In this document: piece by piece, positions 48,975 to 57,541 of the stretch | How the letters are laid out: the number at the start of each line of letters is the position of its first letter | How positions within the stretch are numbered: the first letter of the stretch is position 1 | NCBI RefSeq assembly: GCF_900177705.1 | Contig: NZ_FXBA01000002.1 | Span: 124,001-188,000, forward strand | Source: Fibrobacter sp. UWB15 | Lineage (GTDB): Bacteria; Fibrobacterota; Fibrobacteria; Fibrobacterales; Fibrobacteraceae | Length of the DNA stretch: 64,000 bases | Direction: 5' to 3' | Translations under genes and position numbers: made by a program | The notes under the pieces: model-generated | The model's input: the letters and a program-made list of their open reading frames with translations, nothing else | Databases searched by the model: none | Told to the model about the DNA's origin: nothing

Positions 48975-50102
48975 ATGATCAGTCCGAAGTTTTTTATTGA
49001 CACGCTCGGCTCCTACGGCATTGACTTTTTTGCCGGAGTCCCCGATTCTTTGCTCAAGAACATCTGCGCCTACATCGCCGACAACAAGGATGCCAAGCAT
49101 AACGTGATTGCCGCGAACGAAGGTGCCGCCGTGGGCCTTGCCGCAGGCTATCACCTCGCTACAGGAAAGATTGGCGTTGTCTATATGCAGAATTCCGGCG
49201 AAGGTAACATCATCAATCCGCTCGCCTCGCTGACGGACAAGGAAGTGTACAACATTCCCGCCCTGTTGCTCATTGGCTGGCGTGGACGCCCCGGCGTGCA
49301 CGACGAGCCGCAGCACGTGAAGCAGGGCAAGGTGACTACCGGCATCCTGAACACCATGGGCGTGAACTACGACGTACTCTGCAAGGAAGAGGACAAGGCG
49401 GCAAAGCAGATTGCGAAGGCCGTCAAGACGATGAAGGAAACGGGCGAGGTCTATGCGCTTGTCATCGAGAAGGACACCTTCGAGGATTACAAGCTCCAGA
49501 GCGTCGAGAAGAACGACCTCACGATGAGCCGCGAAGAAGCCATCCAGACGGTGGCCGCCGTGCTCGAGCCAAAGGATGTCATTGTCTCTACGACGGGCAT
49601 GATCAGCCGTGAACTTTTTGAATACCGCGCCCAGAAGGGCGAAGGCCACGAACGTGACTTCCTTACGGTGGGCTCCATGGGGCACGCCTCGCAGATTGCG
49701 CTCGGCATCGCAATGGAAAAGGACGATCGCAGGGTCTGGTGCTTCGATGGCGACGGCGCGACCATCATGCACATGGGTTCCATGGCGATTGTCGCGAACA
49801 AGTCTCCTGCAAACTACGTGCATGTGGTATTCAACAACGGCGCGCACGACTCCGTGGGTGGCCAGCCGACGGTGGGCCTCAAAATTGACCTGCCCGCTGT
49901 TGCGAAAGCCGTGGGTTACAAGGATGCCTTGACGGCCGACAGCAAGGAATCCCTTGCTGATGCGCTGGGCAAGGTGCGCAATATCGAAGGTCCCGTGCTC
50001 CTCGAAGTCAAGGTGAAGAAGGGCAACCGCAAGGATTTGGGCCGCCCGACCACGACTCCTATCGAGAACAAGAACGCCTTGATGGAGTTCCTGAGGAAAT
50101 AA
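48975..50102 (+). CDS. aepY: Phosphonopyruvate decarboxylase
   Basis: Thiamine diphosphate enzyme that decarboxylates phosphonopyruvate to phosphonoacetaldehyde, which makes the unfavourable mutase reaction irreversible. The 375-residue protein shows AANEGAAVGLAAGYH (near 40, the catalytic Glu context), LIGWRGRPG (near 98), and the TPP/Mg motif DGDGATIMHMG with FNNGAHDSVGGQ further on. It follows aepX by 13 bases. No 2-aminoethylphosphonate transaminase gene follows, unlike in the usual aepXYZ order. Confidence 0.93.
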   Translation: MISPKFFIDTLGSYGIDFFAGVPDSLLKNICAYIADNKDAKHNVIAANEGAAVGLAAGYHLATGKIGVVYMQNSGEGNIINPLASLTDKEVYNIPALLLIGWRGRPGVHDEPQHVKQGKVTTGILNTMGVNYDVLCKEEDKAAKQIAKAVKTMKETGEVYALVIEKDTFEDYKLQSVEKNDLTMSREEAIQTVAAVLEPKDVIVSTTGMISRELFEYRAQKGEGHERDFLTVGSMGHASQIALGIAMEKDDRRVWCFDGDGATIMHMGSMAIVANKSPANYVHVVFNNGAHDSVGGQPTVGLKIDLPAVAKAVGYKDALTADSKESLADALGKVRNIEGPVLLEVKVKKGNRKDLGRPTTTPIENKNALMEFLRK

Positions 50103-50104
50103 AA

Positions 50105-50833
50105 ATGCGACTTGCCCTGCTGTCGGACATCCATGCGAACGTGACGGCATTGAAGGCCGTTCTCGAAGAACTCGCCCGCCGCCATGTCGATAAGTTCGTG
50201 CTGCTGGGTGACCTTGTCAATTACGGCATGCGCCCGAACGAGATTGTGGACATGGTCCGCGATATGGACGACCAATTTGTCGCAAAAATCTGGGGCAACC
50301 ACGAGAAGGCGGTCATGGACAACGACACGACCCGTTTTGCGACAGACCGCGGACGCGCTATCCTCCATTACACACAAAAGCACCTTTCGCAGGAATCCAT
50401 CGACTTTATCAGTAACAAGATGAATCGCGATGGCACTTGTTCCCTGGAAATCGACGGCAAGAAGTTCCTGCTGGTGCACGGAATCCTGGGCGACCCGTAC
50501 TGGGGAAAATTTACGCCGGCAGAACTTTCCCGCGAGGAATATGCGGAATTCGATTTCGTGCTGACGGCGCATTCCCATGTGTGCCATTACTTCGAGGTGC
50601 TTTTCAAGGCGGATTCCCCGAGCACGAGGAACAAGAAGAAAACGGTTTTTATCAATCCGGGTTCCGTAGGGCAGCCGCGCAATATCAATCCCTGCGCACA
50701 GTTCGGAATTCTCGATACCGAGACGACGGAATACGAGCATGTTTGTGTCCCGTACGATATCGTGGCGGAACAGGAACTTTATACGGACGAGGTAGATGTG
50801 TTCTACAAGGATCGTCTGACTTTAGGAATTTAA
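50105..50833 (+). CDS. Calcineurin-like metallophosphoesterase in the phosphonate operon
   Basis: A 242-residue phosphoesterase of the YfcE/MJ0936 type. Metal motifs are LLSDIHANV (4-12), LLGDLVNYG (36-44), WGNHEKAV (64-71), LTAHSHV (near 155) and NPGSVGQPR (near 182). It starts two bases after aepY. Its substrate is unknown: in this context it could remove a phosphate from a CDP- or phospho-linked phosphonate intermediate, or act in turnover. Catalytic residues look intact. Confidence 0.8.
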   Translation: MRLALLSDIHANVTALKAVLEELARRHVDKFVLLGDLVNYGMRPNEIVDMVRDMDDQFVAKIWGNHEKAVMDNDTTRFATDRGRAILHYTQKHLSQESIDFISNKMNRDGTCSLEIDGKKFLLVHGILGDPYWGKFTPAELSREEYAEFDFVLTAHSHVCHYFEVLFKADSPSTRNKKKTVFINPGSVGQPRNINPCAQFGILDTETTEYEHVCVPYDIVAEQELYTDEVDVFYKDRLTLGI

Positions 50834-50846
50834 ACAGAGGCTTAAC

Positions 50847-51845
50847 ATGAAGAAAAATCTGTATGTCATAAGTGGTGCCACCGGCATGACCGGCAGTGAA
50901 CTTTCGCACCAACTGTTGAAAGACGAAAACATCGTTGTCGGTTTTGACAACTTCTTTGCCAGCTCCATCGATACGGTGAAAGACCTGGTTGACCGTGACG
51001 ATTTTATCTTTTACGAATACGACATCAACAATGCCGAAAACATGGCTTCTATCGCCGACAAGGTGAAGAGCCTCAAGGGATCGTATTCCGGCCGCCTGAT
51101 TTTCATCAACTGTGCTGCGGTTGTCCACACCAAGCATTTCTACGAAGTGGAACATACGTTCCAGACGAACGTCATCTCGATGAAGACCTTCCTCGAAATG
51201 GCAATCGCCCTCGGTGCCGACACCTACGTCAACTGCTCGACCTCCGAAGTGTATTCCATGCAGTCGTGGAACGCGAACGGCGGTGTTTGCGAATCTGACT
51301 TCCTGGTCATGGCTACGGCGGAACACAGCCAGCGCACGAGCTATGCGGTGGGCAAGCTCCTCACGGAGTTTTTCATAAAAGATGCCGTGGACAAGGGCAA
51401 AATCAAGGGCTGCTCTATCCGCTTTGCAAACGTGTACAGCAAGCATGAACGTTTTGCCGACCACATTATCCCGCACATCATCAACAACCTTCTCGAAAAG
51501 CCCGAAGTCACGTTGCTCGAAAACTCGAAGGTCAACAAGCGCACGTTCCTCCACAACATCGACAGCTGCCGCGCCGTGATGGAACTCATGGAATCGCCCG
51601 AGGCTCTTGACGGTACCGTCTATAACGTCGCGACCAATGAGGAAATATCCATTGTGGATTTGACCAAGCTTATCGCGAAGAAGATGGGCATGGATGACGT
51701 GAAAATCAGGTTTGAAGGTTTCCGCAAGTCCGACCCGGAACGTCGCTTACTCAATACAGACAAGATTCGTACGCGTACGCGCTGGAAACCGATCGTTACG
51801 CTTGACGAAGGCCTCGAAATGTGTGTGAAGAGTATCGAAAGATGA
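50847..51845 (+). CDS. NAD-dependent epimerase/dehydratase (extended SDR)
   Basis: A 332-residue Rossmann enzyme of the nucleotide-sugar epimerase/dehydratase class. The cofactor motif SGATGMTGSEL (8-18) is the GxxGxxG type, CSTSEVYS (near 132) is the catalytic Ser/Thr region, and the YxxxK pair is in SYAVGK (near 156-161). It might act on a nucleotide-linked sugar or on a nucleotide-activated phosphonate. It lies 13 bases after the phosphoesterase and overlaps the next gene by four bases (ATGA). It is not a known step of the aminoethylphosphonate pathway. Confidence 0.8.
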   Translation: MKKNLYVISGATGMTGSELSHQLLKDENIVVGFDNFFASSIDTVKDLVDRDDFIFYEYDINNAENMASIADKVKSLKGSYSGRLIFINCAAVVHTKHFYEVEHTFQTNVISMKTFLEMAIALGADTYVNCSTSEVYSMQSWNANGGVCESDFLVMATAEHSQRTSYAVGKLLTEFFIKDAVDKGKIKGCSIRFANVYSKHERFADHIIPHIINNLLEKPEVTLLENSKVNKRTFLHNIDSCRAVMELMESPEALDGTVYNVATNEEISIVDLTKLIAKKMGMDDVKIRFEGFRKSDPERRLLNTDKIRTRTRWKPIVTLDEGLEMCVKSIER

Positions 51846-52585
51846 AATACCTGATAATTACTGTTGCCGGTACGGCGACCCGCTTTAACAGGGACACGGA
51901 AAAGGAAACCCTGAAGTGCCTTTATTACAAGGATTCCCCGAAGTTTGCGCTGCTGAACCAGCTTATCAAAAACTGCGGCGAATACGACAAATACATCATC
52001 GTGGGCGGCTACCTCTATTCCGCACTCGAAGAATATGTGAAAGAAAACCTCCAAGCCTACGGCGACAAGATTGAACTTGTCTACAACGAGCACTTCAAGG
52101 ACTACGGCTCGGGCTACAGCTTGTACAAGGGCATCGAGGCCGTGAAGGAACTGGGCGATGTCACCTTCGTCGAAGGCGACCTGTTTTTCTTGAAAGAAAA
52201 TTTCAAGAAGGTCTACGATAGCGAGAAGAGCGTGCTCACGATAAACCGTGAACCCATCTATTCGAACAAGGCTGTGGCGCTTTACGTATCGACGGATGGC
52301 CGCCCGCATTACCTGTACGACACGAACCATTCTTCGCTCACGATTCCGGAACCGTTCCTCGCGGTATTCAATTCTGCGCAGATGTGGAAGTTCCAGTCGG
52401 CAGAAAAACTGCACGAGGCCGTCGCTTCCCTGACCGAGAAACAGCTTCAGGGCACGAACCTCGAGATTATCCAAGCGTACTTCAACAAGCTTTCCCGCGA
52501 AGAGTACGACGTAGTCACATTCGACGCTTGGTTCAACTGCAACACCGTTGCGGACTACAACATTGTCCACGAACTTATGGAGTAA
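51842..52585 (+). CDS. Nucleotidyltransferase (LicC/phosphocholine-cytidylyltransferase-like)
   Basis: A 247-residue NTP-transferase fold protein. ATG 51842 gives the start MKYLIITVAGTATRF, close to the family GxGxR loop, followed by a ETLKCLY segment in place of the usual T-PK-L. FVEGDLFF (near 111) is the metal-binding acidic motif. Resembles phosphocholine (LicC) or 2-aminoethylphosphonate (PntC) cytidylyltransferases, which activate a phosphonate or phospho-alcohol with CTP. In this operon the obvious substrate is a C-P compound, so it likely makes a CMP-phosphonate. Overlap with the upstream gene shows tight coupling. Confidence 0.7.
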   Translation: MKYLIITVAGTATRFNRDTEKETLKCLYYKDSPKFALLNQLIKNCGEYDKYIIVGGYLYSALEEYVKENLQAYGDKIELVYNEHFKDYGSGYSLYKGIEAVKELGDVTFVEGDLFFLKENFKKVYDSEKSVLTINREPIYSNKAVALYVSTDGRPHYLYDTNHSSLTIPEPFLAVFNSAQMWKFQSAEKLHEAVASLTEKQLQGTNLEIIQAYFNKLSREEYDVVTFDAWFNCNTVADYNIVHELME

Positions 52586-52588
52586 GAT

Positions 52589-53770
52589 ATGGAAATCCTG
52601 AACAAGAAAATTGCCTTGCTCAAGTCCAAGGTCGAAAAGAACGAGACGATTACGATTATGATTATCGGGCTCGGAAGCGTCGGTACGTTCCTGCTCGACT
52701 TTTTGGTGAGCCTCCGTGACCCGCAACTGAAAATTGTGGTTGCGGGCCGCAATGCCGCCAAGATGCAGATGGACGTGAACATCGTCCGCACGGCAGCGAC
52801 AATCCGTCGTGAACTGCGCAGCCAGATTGAAATTCTCGGTGACTGCGACCTGAACGATGTCGACAGCATCGTAGCGACCATCAAGAAGGCGAATCCCGAC
52901 TTTATCGTGAACAGCAGCCGAGTGTATTCGGGCCTCAAGTACGGAAGCATCTCGTGGAGCAACCTGCGTGCCTACGGCATCTGGTCTCCGCTCTCTATCC
53001 GTTACGCGAAGAACATCATGGCCGCTTACGAGAAGACTGGCTCCAATGCGGTGACCATCAATACCTCGTATTCCGACGCGGTGATTCCCTGGCTCAAGTC
53101 CGCCGGCAAGACCTACTTCGATTTCGGTAGCGGCAACCTGAACCACCTCATTCCGCGCATGAAGTTCTTCATGGCCGAAAAGTACGGCATCGACAACCTG
53201 AACGATATCGATGTGACGCTTGCGGTAAGCCATTTCCACGACGTGGTGATTTCGAAGGAAGGTCACGCCGAAGGCCAGACGCTGCTCCTGAACTTCAAGA
53301 AGGACGGCAAGGACTTGCCGTTCGACCAGGCCGAAGTGCTAGCCGCCTGCTCTATCCCGATGCCGGTGGACCAGAAGCGCAACATGATGAACGCTTCGAG
53401 CAATTTCAACATCATCAATTCCATCTTGACGGCTCTCCGCGAAAAGAAGGTGACCAAGGTGCATGCGCCCGGTGTCGATGGCGAAATCGGTGGCTACCCG
53501 GTACTCATCGATGGTGCGAAGGCGGAAGTTTCGTTCGATACGTCGCTCTTCAGCATGGATGACATGCGTGCGGCGAACCGCAAGTCCATCTACTGCGACG
53601 GCATCGAGAACGTGGAAAACGGCACGCTCGTCTATACCGACGAACTCGTCGCGAAGGTGAAGAAGGCTTTCAACGTCGACTTGCCCAAACGTGTCGCATT
53701 CGAGGATATCGAGAAGACGGCCGACTTTATCATCAAGAACATCATCGAACCGTTTGCACCGAAGAAATAA
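52589..53770 (+). CDS. Rossmann-fold dehydrogenase of unknown substrate, saccharopine-dehydrogenase-like
   Basis: A 393-residue protein with an N-terminal NAD(P)-binding fold (IMIIGLGSVGTFLLDFL near 23-39), an ASR-like VVAGRNAAKM strand and a large C-terminal domain. No exact family could be assigned. It is the sixth gene of the phosphonate run, three bases after the nucleotidyltransferase, and could reduce phosphonoacetaldehyde (to 2-hydroxyethylphosphonate) or act on a nucleotide-activated form. That is inference from position: known phosphonoacetaldehyde reductases are iron-type alcohol dehydrogenases of another family. GC-rich composition ends here. Confidence 0.55.
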   Translation: MEILNKKIALLKSKVEKNETITIMIIGLGSVGTFLLDFLVSLRDPQLKIVVAGRNAAKMQMDVNIVRTAATIRRELRSQIEILGDCDLNDVDSIVATIKKANPDFIVNSSRVYSGLKYGSISWSNLRAYGIWSPLSIRYAKNIMAAYEKTGSNAVTINTSYSDAVIPWLKSAGKTYFDFGSGNLNHLIPRMKFFMAEKYGIDNLNDIDVTLAVSHFHDVVISKEGHAEGQTLLLNFKKDGKDLPFDQAEVLAACSIPMPVDQKRNMMNASSNFNIINSILTALREKKVTKVHAPGVDGEIGGYPVLIDGAKAEVSFDTSLFSMDDMRAANRKSIYCDGIENVENGTLVYTDELVAKVKKAFNVDLPKRVAFEDIEKTADFIIKNIIEPFAPKK

Positions 53771-53778
53771 TAAGATAT

Positions 53779-54834
53779 ATGATTATTCGTAGCAAAGCAC
53801 CTCTTCGACTTGGCCTTGCCGGTGGCGGCAGTGACGTGTCTCCTTACAGCGACATTTTTGGCGGCCTAATCCTAAACGCAACAATCAATTTGTATGCGTA
53901 CACCACTATTGAAGAAACTGACGACGGGTTGATTACCATACAGAGCTACGACAGCGACTATTTTGAAAGTTTTCCGCTTACAAAAGTCATCCCAATTGAC
54001 AACAAAGCCTCTTTGATCAAGGGAACCTACAACCGCGTGGTCAAAGATTTTAACATCCCACTAAAATCATTCAAAATTACCACCTACAACGATGCGCCTG
54101 CAGGCTCTGGACTTGGAACATCTTCGACAATGGTGGTCAGCATCCTCAAAGCTTTTGTTGAATGGCACGGGTTACCCTTGGGCGATTATGAAATTGCCCG
54201 ACTCGCTTATGAAATCGAAAGAAAAGACCTTCGACTGAGCGGAGGAAAGCAAGACCAATATGCAGCAGCATTCGGCGGATTCAATTACATGGAATTTCTT
54301 CCGCAAGACGTGGTCATCGTGAATCCTCTCAAGGTAAAACGCTGGATTCTTGACGAACTAGAAGCCTCCATCGTTCTTTATTTTACAGGTCGTAGTCGTT
54401 CTTCTGCACAGATTATCGACGAGCAGAAAAAGAATACCGAAAAAGGCAATACCAAGTCCGTCGAAGCAATGCACCGAATCAAGCAGGGTGCCGTAGACAT
54501 GAAACTCGCCGTATTGAAAGGCGACATGAACGCATTCTGTAAAGTCCTTGGGCAGAATTGGGAAGACAAGAAGCAGATGGCAAATGCCATTACAAACCCT
54601 GTAATCGAAGAAGCTTTTGAAATCGCAATAAAGGCAGGAGCCAAATCCGGCAAGGTCAGTGGCGCTGGTGGCGGCGGATTCATTATGTTTTTCGTGGAAC
54701 CCACTCGCAAAAAAGAAGTTGTTGACGCACTCAAAAAATTAGACGGTTTCGTAATGCCATTCAACTTTACAGAAGGCGGTGCTCATGGCTGGAAAATTTA
54801 CGACACAGACAATATTGAGTCCCTAAAGCATTGA
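53779..54834 (+). CDS. hddA: D-glycero-alpha-D-manno-heptose 7-phosphate kinase (GHMP kinase)
   Basis: Phosphorylates heptose 7-phosphate to the 1,7-bisphosphate. The 351-residue GHMP kinase opens with APLRLGLAGGGSDVSPYS (6-23), has the ATP loop PAGSGLGTSSTMV (near 110) and VSGAGGGGFIMF (near 293). The RLGLAGGGSD start is characteristic of HddA. It begins eight bases after the dehydrogenase and is clearly less GC-rich. With gmhA, hddC and gmhB downstream it forms the GDP-heptose branch, as in S-layer or capsule heptose clusters. Confidence 0.9.
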   Translation: MIIRSKAPLRLGLAGGGSDVSPYSDIFGGLILNATINLYAYTTIEETDDGLITIQSYDSDYFESFPLTKVIPIDNKASLIKGTYNRVVKDFNIPLKSFKITTYNDAPAGSGLGTSSTMVVSILKAFVEWHGLPLGDYEIARLAYEIERKDLRLSGGKQDQYAAAFGGFNYMEFLPQDVVIVNPLKVKRWILDELEASIVLYFTGRSRSSAQIIDEQKKNTEKGNTKSVEAMHRIKQGAVDMKLAVLKGDMNAFCKVLGQNWEDKKQMANAITNPVIEEAFEIAIKAGAKSGKVSGAGGGGFIMFFVEPTRKKEVVDALKKLDGFVMPFNFTEGGAHGWKIYDTDNIESLKH

Positions 54835-54841
54835 GGTTCCC

Positions 54842-55486
54842 ATGCTGAATAGTAACGTAATGAGCCATCTGGAAACACTTGTTTCCCGCTATCCAGAATT
54901 AGACGCCTGCAAGGAAAGTATTGTAAGCGCATACCATATTCTTGAAAGCTCTTACACAAATTGCAGGAAAATGCTTGTCGCAGGCAACGGCGGTTCTGCG
55001 GCAGACTCGGAGCACATCGTCGGTGAATTGATGAAAGGTTTTGTCAAACCACGAAAGCCTTCAGAAAAATTTATCAATGCCCTAACAGCTGTCGATGCTG
55101 AACTCGGTCCAATTCTCGGGAAAGCTCTTCAAGGAGCACTTCCCGCCATTGCATTGGATGGCCACCTCGCATTGACTACAGCCTACATGAACGACTGCGA
55201 ACCATTACTCTGTTTTGCTCAACAGTTAAATGGATACGGCAATGCTGGCGATGTATTTTTAGGGATTTCAACTTCTGGTAATAGCAAGAACATTCTATTC
55301 GCAGCAACAGTCGCCAAAGCAAAAGGGTTAAAGGTAATAGGACTTACCGGAGAAAAAGAAAGCAAATTGTCCGCAATAGCCGACGTCTGTATCCGCGTTC
55401 CCCAAACGGAAACATTCAAAATACAAGAATTACATCTGCCGATCTATCATTGCCTTTGCCTAATGTTGGAAGAACATTTCTTTTAA
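54842..55486 (+). CDS. gmhA: Sedoheptulose 7-phosphate isomerase
   Basis: SIS-domain isomerase producing D-glycero-D-manno-heptose 7-phosphate. The 214-residue protein has VAGNGGSAADSEHIVGELMKGF (near 45-66), with the family's Ser/His and Glu metal-site positions, and the GISTSGNSKNI loop (near 140-150). It begins seven bases after hddA. The full four-enzyme set makes GDP-D-glycero-alpha-D-manno-heptose. A few longer loops than E. coli GmhA are visible in the middle part. Confidence 0.92.
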   Translation: MLNSNVMSHLETLVSRYPELDACKESIVSAYHILESSYTNCRKMLVAGNGGSAADSEHIVGELMKGFVKPRKPSEKFINALTAVDAELGPILGKALQGALPAIALDGHLALTTAYMNDCEPLLCFAQQLNGYGNAGDVFLGISTSGNSKNILFAATVAKAKGLKVIGLTGEKESKLSAIADVCIRVPQTETFKIQELHLPIYHCLCLMLEEHFF

Positions 55487-55498
55487 TCAAGGATTGAT

Positions 55499-56203
55499 AT
55501 GGAAGTCATCATTTTAGTAGGAGGGCTTGGAACCAGGCTCCGCAGCGTTGTAAGCGAAGTTCCCAAATGTATGGCACCTGTTGCAGGCAAACCATTCCTT
55601 TGGTATTTGCTGAAATACCTAACACGTTTCGACGTTTCTCGAGTTGTCCTGAGTGTAGGGTATCTCCGTGAAGTGATTTTCAAATGGATTGACCAAAATA
55701 AAAAAGAGTTCCCTTTTGAATTTGAATACGCAATAGAAGAAGAACCGCTTGGCACAGGAGGCGGAATTAAATTGGCACTAGGCAAGGTACACGAGGAGTC
55801 CGCCTTCATATTAAACGGTGATACATTCTTTGATGTAGACTTGAACGAACTTGCAAAACAGCACGCACAAAATCAAAAGGCCATTACCATTGCACTAAAG
55901 CCCATGCGAAATTTTGACCGTTATGGTTCAGTCAATTTCAATACGAATACATCTACAATTGAAGCATTCAACGAAAAGAAGCATTGCGAGCAAGGTCTTA
56001 TAAACGGCGGAATTTACCTAGTCTCAGCCAAATCCAACATATTCGACGGACTACCCGCAAAATTCTCTTTTGAAACCGCAGTCCTCGAAAAGCAATGCCA
56101 ACTAGGAAACGTAGGTGGAATCATCCAGGACAAGTATTTCATTGATATTGGCATCCCAGAAGATTACCACAAAGCCGATTCAGAATTCAATACGCTATTC
56201 TAA
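55499..56203 (+). CDS. hddC: D-glycero-alpha-D-manno-heptose 1-phosphate guanylyltransferase
   Basis: Nucleotidyltransferase that forms GDP-heptose. The 234-residue protein opens with [13 protein letters not shown] (4-16), has the conserved [12 protein letters not shown] (24-35), and [12 protein letters not shown] with the metal Asp (near 103-114). Close in form to HddC/RmlA-type enzymes. It is 12 bases after gmhA, and the order hddA-gmhA-hddC-gmhB is the expected one. Confidence 0.88.
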   Translation: MEVIILVGGLGTRLRSVVSEVPKCMAPVAGKPFLWYLLKYLTRFDVSRVVLSVGYLREVIFKWIDQNKKEFPFEFEYAIEEEPLGTGGGIKLALGKVHEESAFILNGDTFFDVDLNELAKQHAQNQKAITIALKPMRNFDRYGSVNFNTNTSTIEAFNEKKHCEQGLINGGIYLVSAKSNIFDGLPAKFSFETAVLEKQCQLGNVGGIIQDKYFIDIGIPEDYHKADSEFNTLF

Positions 56204-56208
56204 CTTCC

Positions 56209-56721
56209 ATGAAACTAATCGATATAGATATCGCCCCATATGACACATTATTATTGGACCGTGACGGGACAATCAATGTTCACATTATTGGCGATTACGT
56301 CCGTAAATGGTCCGATTTTGAATTCATTCCAGGCGCATTAGAGGCCCTGGCCAAATTCGCCAAACATTTCAAGCATATCTTTATCGTTACCAACCAACGA
56401 GGTATCGGCAAAGGGAAATACACGGAAGCCGACCTAGCGGACATCCACAATAAAATGTGCGCAGAAATAAGCAAAGCCGGCGGTCGCATTGATAAGATAT
56501 ACTATTGCACTGCGCTTACGGAAGAAGACATTCGACGCAAGCCAGGCCGAGGAATGTTCGACGACATTTTAAGGGATTTCCCAGACGTCAAAGCATCAAA
56601 ATGCCTTATGTTGGGTGACGGCGATGTCGACATGGAATTTGCCAAAAACTGCGGCATCAAAGGAATAAAAATCGATTCCTTAAAGAAAGAAAGCGGACAA
56701 TACAGATTTGTTGAACAGTAA
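56209..56721 (+). CDS. gmhB: D-glycero-D-manno-heptose 1,7-bisphosphate 7-phosphatase (HAD-IIIA)
   Basis: Removes the 7-phosphate before nucleotide transfer. The 170-residue HAD phosphatase has the nucleophile motif [11 protein letters not shown] (14-24), [12 protein letters not shown] (near 64-75) and the metal motif [14 protein letters not shown]. The Cys/His zinc loop of E. coli GmhB is reduced to a single Cys in [10 protein letters not shown], so the loop is shorter than in the enterobacterial enzyme. It starts five bases after hddC and ends the plus-strand block; the next gene converges. Confidence 0.85.
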   Translation: MKLIDIDIAPYDTLLLDRDGTINVHIIGDYVRKWSDFEFIPGALEALAKFAKHFKHIFIVTNQRGIGKGKYTEADLADIHNKMCAEISKAGGRIDKIYYCTALTEEDIRRKPGRGMFDDILRDFPDVKASKCLMLGDGDVDMEFAKNCGIKGIKIDSLKKESGQYRFVEQ

Positions 56722-56734
56722 AACCACGCCTAAA

Positions 56735-57502
56735 TTACGATTCCGTTTTTTTCCAAGGATCGCGGTATAAACCAAGCATCTGTTTTAGCAACAGGAAAAA
56801 GAACGGCATGTCCTCAACAAAATATCGATGCCAAAGACGTTTAGGTTCTTGAACAAATCGATAAAGCCATTCTAGAGCCAACTTCTGGAAGAAAACTGGA
56901 GCACGTTTAACATTCCCAGCCTCAAAATCAATCGTCGCTCCAAGAGCCATAAACACATCGATATTGGGCAAACGGTCTTTGAATTTATAAATCCACTTGG
57001 TTTGTTTTGGATTTCCCAAACCGACAAGCACCACATTCGCCTCAGACGCATTTAAAATTTCAAGAATTTTTTCGCACTCTCCGTCGTTCTTTTCAAACCC
57101 AAATGGTGGTGAATACGCACCGACAATTATTTTGCGGCCGATACGGGTGTTAATCCGGTCCATCGCCTTAAGTCCGACCCCATCTTTTGCACCCAGCAAA
57201 AAAATCTTAATATTTTCATTCTTGGCATGATAATCGCAATACTGCGGGAAAAAACTGGAGCCCGGAATAGACTCTTTCAAAGACATTCCTCGTAATTTTG
57301 CCGCTAGCAAAACAATTTTGCTATCACAAACGGAAAATTCCGCCCGGTCCGCCATTCTATGAAATTCTTCATCACGTTGATGCTTCATAATGTCATCAAC
57401 ATTCGGAGTTACCAAAACCCCTTTATCGAGTTTTTCTAACAATTCCTGAACCGTATAATTATCTATACGAGTATTTAGAAGCATTACAGACGTTTTTTTC
57501 AT
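56735..57502 (-). CDS. WecG/TagA/CpsF family glycosyltransferase (GT26)
   Basis: About 255 residues of the WecG/TagA/CpsF type: LEKLDKGVLVTPNVDDIMKH near 21, PPFGFE near 131, LVGLGNPKQTKWI near 155 and ALGATIDFEAGNVKRAPVF near 186 are the family hallmarks. Such enzymes transfer N-acetylmannosamine(uronic acid) or a similar sugar to a lipid-linked acceptor early in glycan assembly. I use ATG 57502; a TTG at 57514, better spaced from GAGGA, would add four residues. It converges with gmhB. Confidence 0.85.
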   Translation of the reverse strand: MKKTSVMLLNTRIDNYTVQELLEKLDKGVLVTPNVDDIMKHQRDEEFHRMADRAEFSVCDSKIVLLAAKLRGMSLKESIPGSSFFPQYCDYHAKNENIKIFLLGAKDGVGLKAMDRINTRIGRKIIVGAYSPPFGFEKNDGECEKILEILNASEANVVLVGLGNPKQTKWIYKFKDRLPNIDVFMALGATIDFEAGNVKRAPVFFQKLALEWLYRFVQEPKRLWHRYFVEDMPFFFLLLKQMLGLYRDPWKKTES

Positions 57503-57541
57503 ATCAACCAACAATCTTCCTCAAACGACGCACTCCCTACA

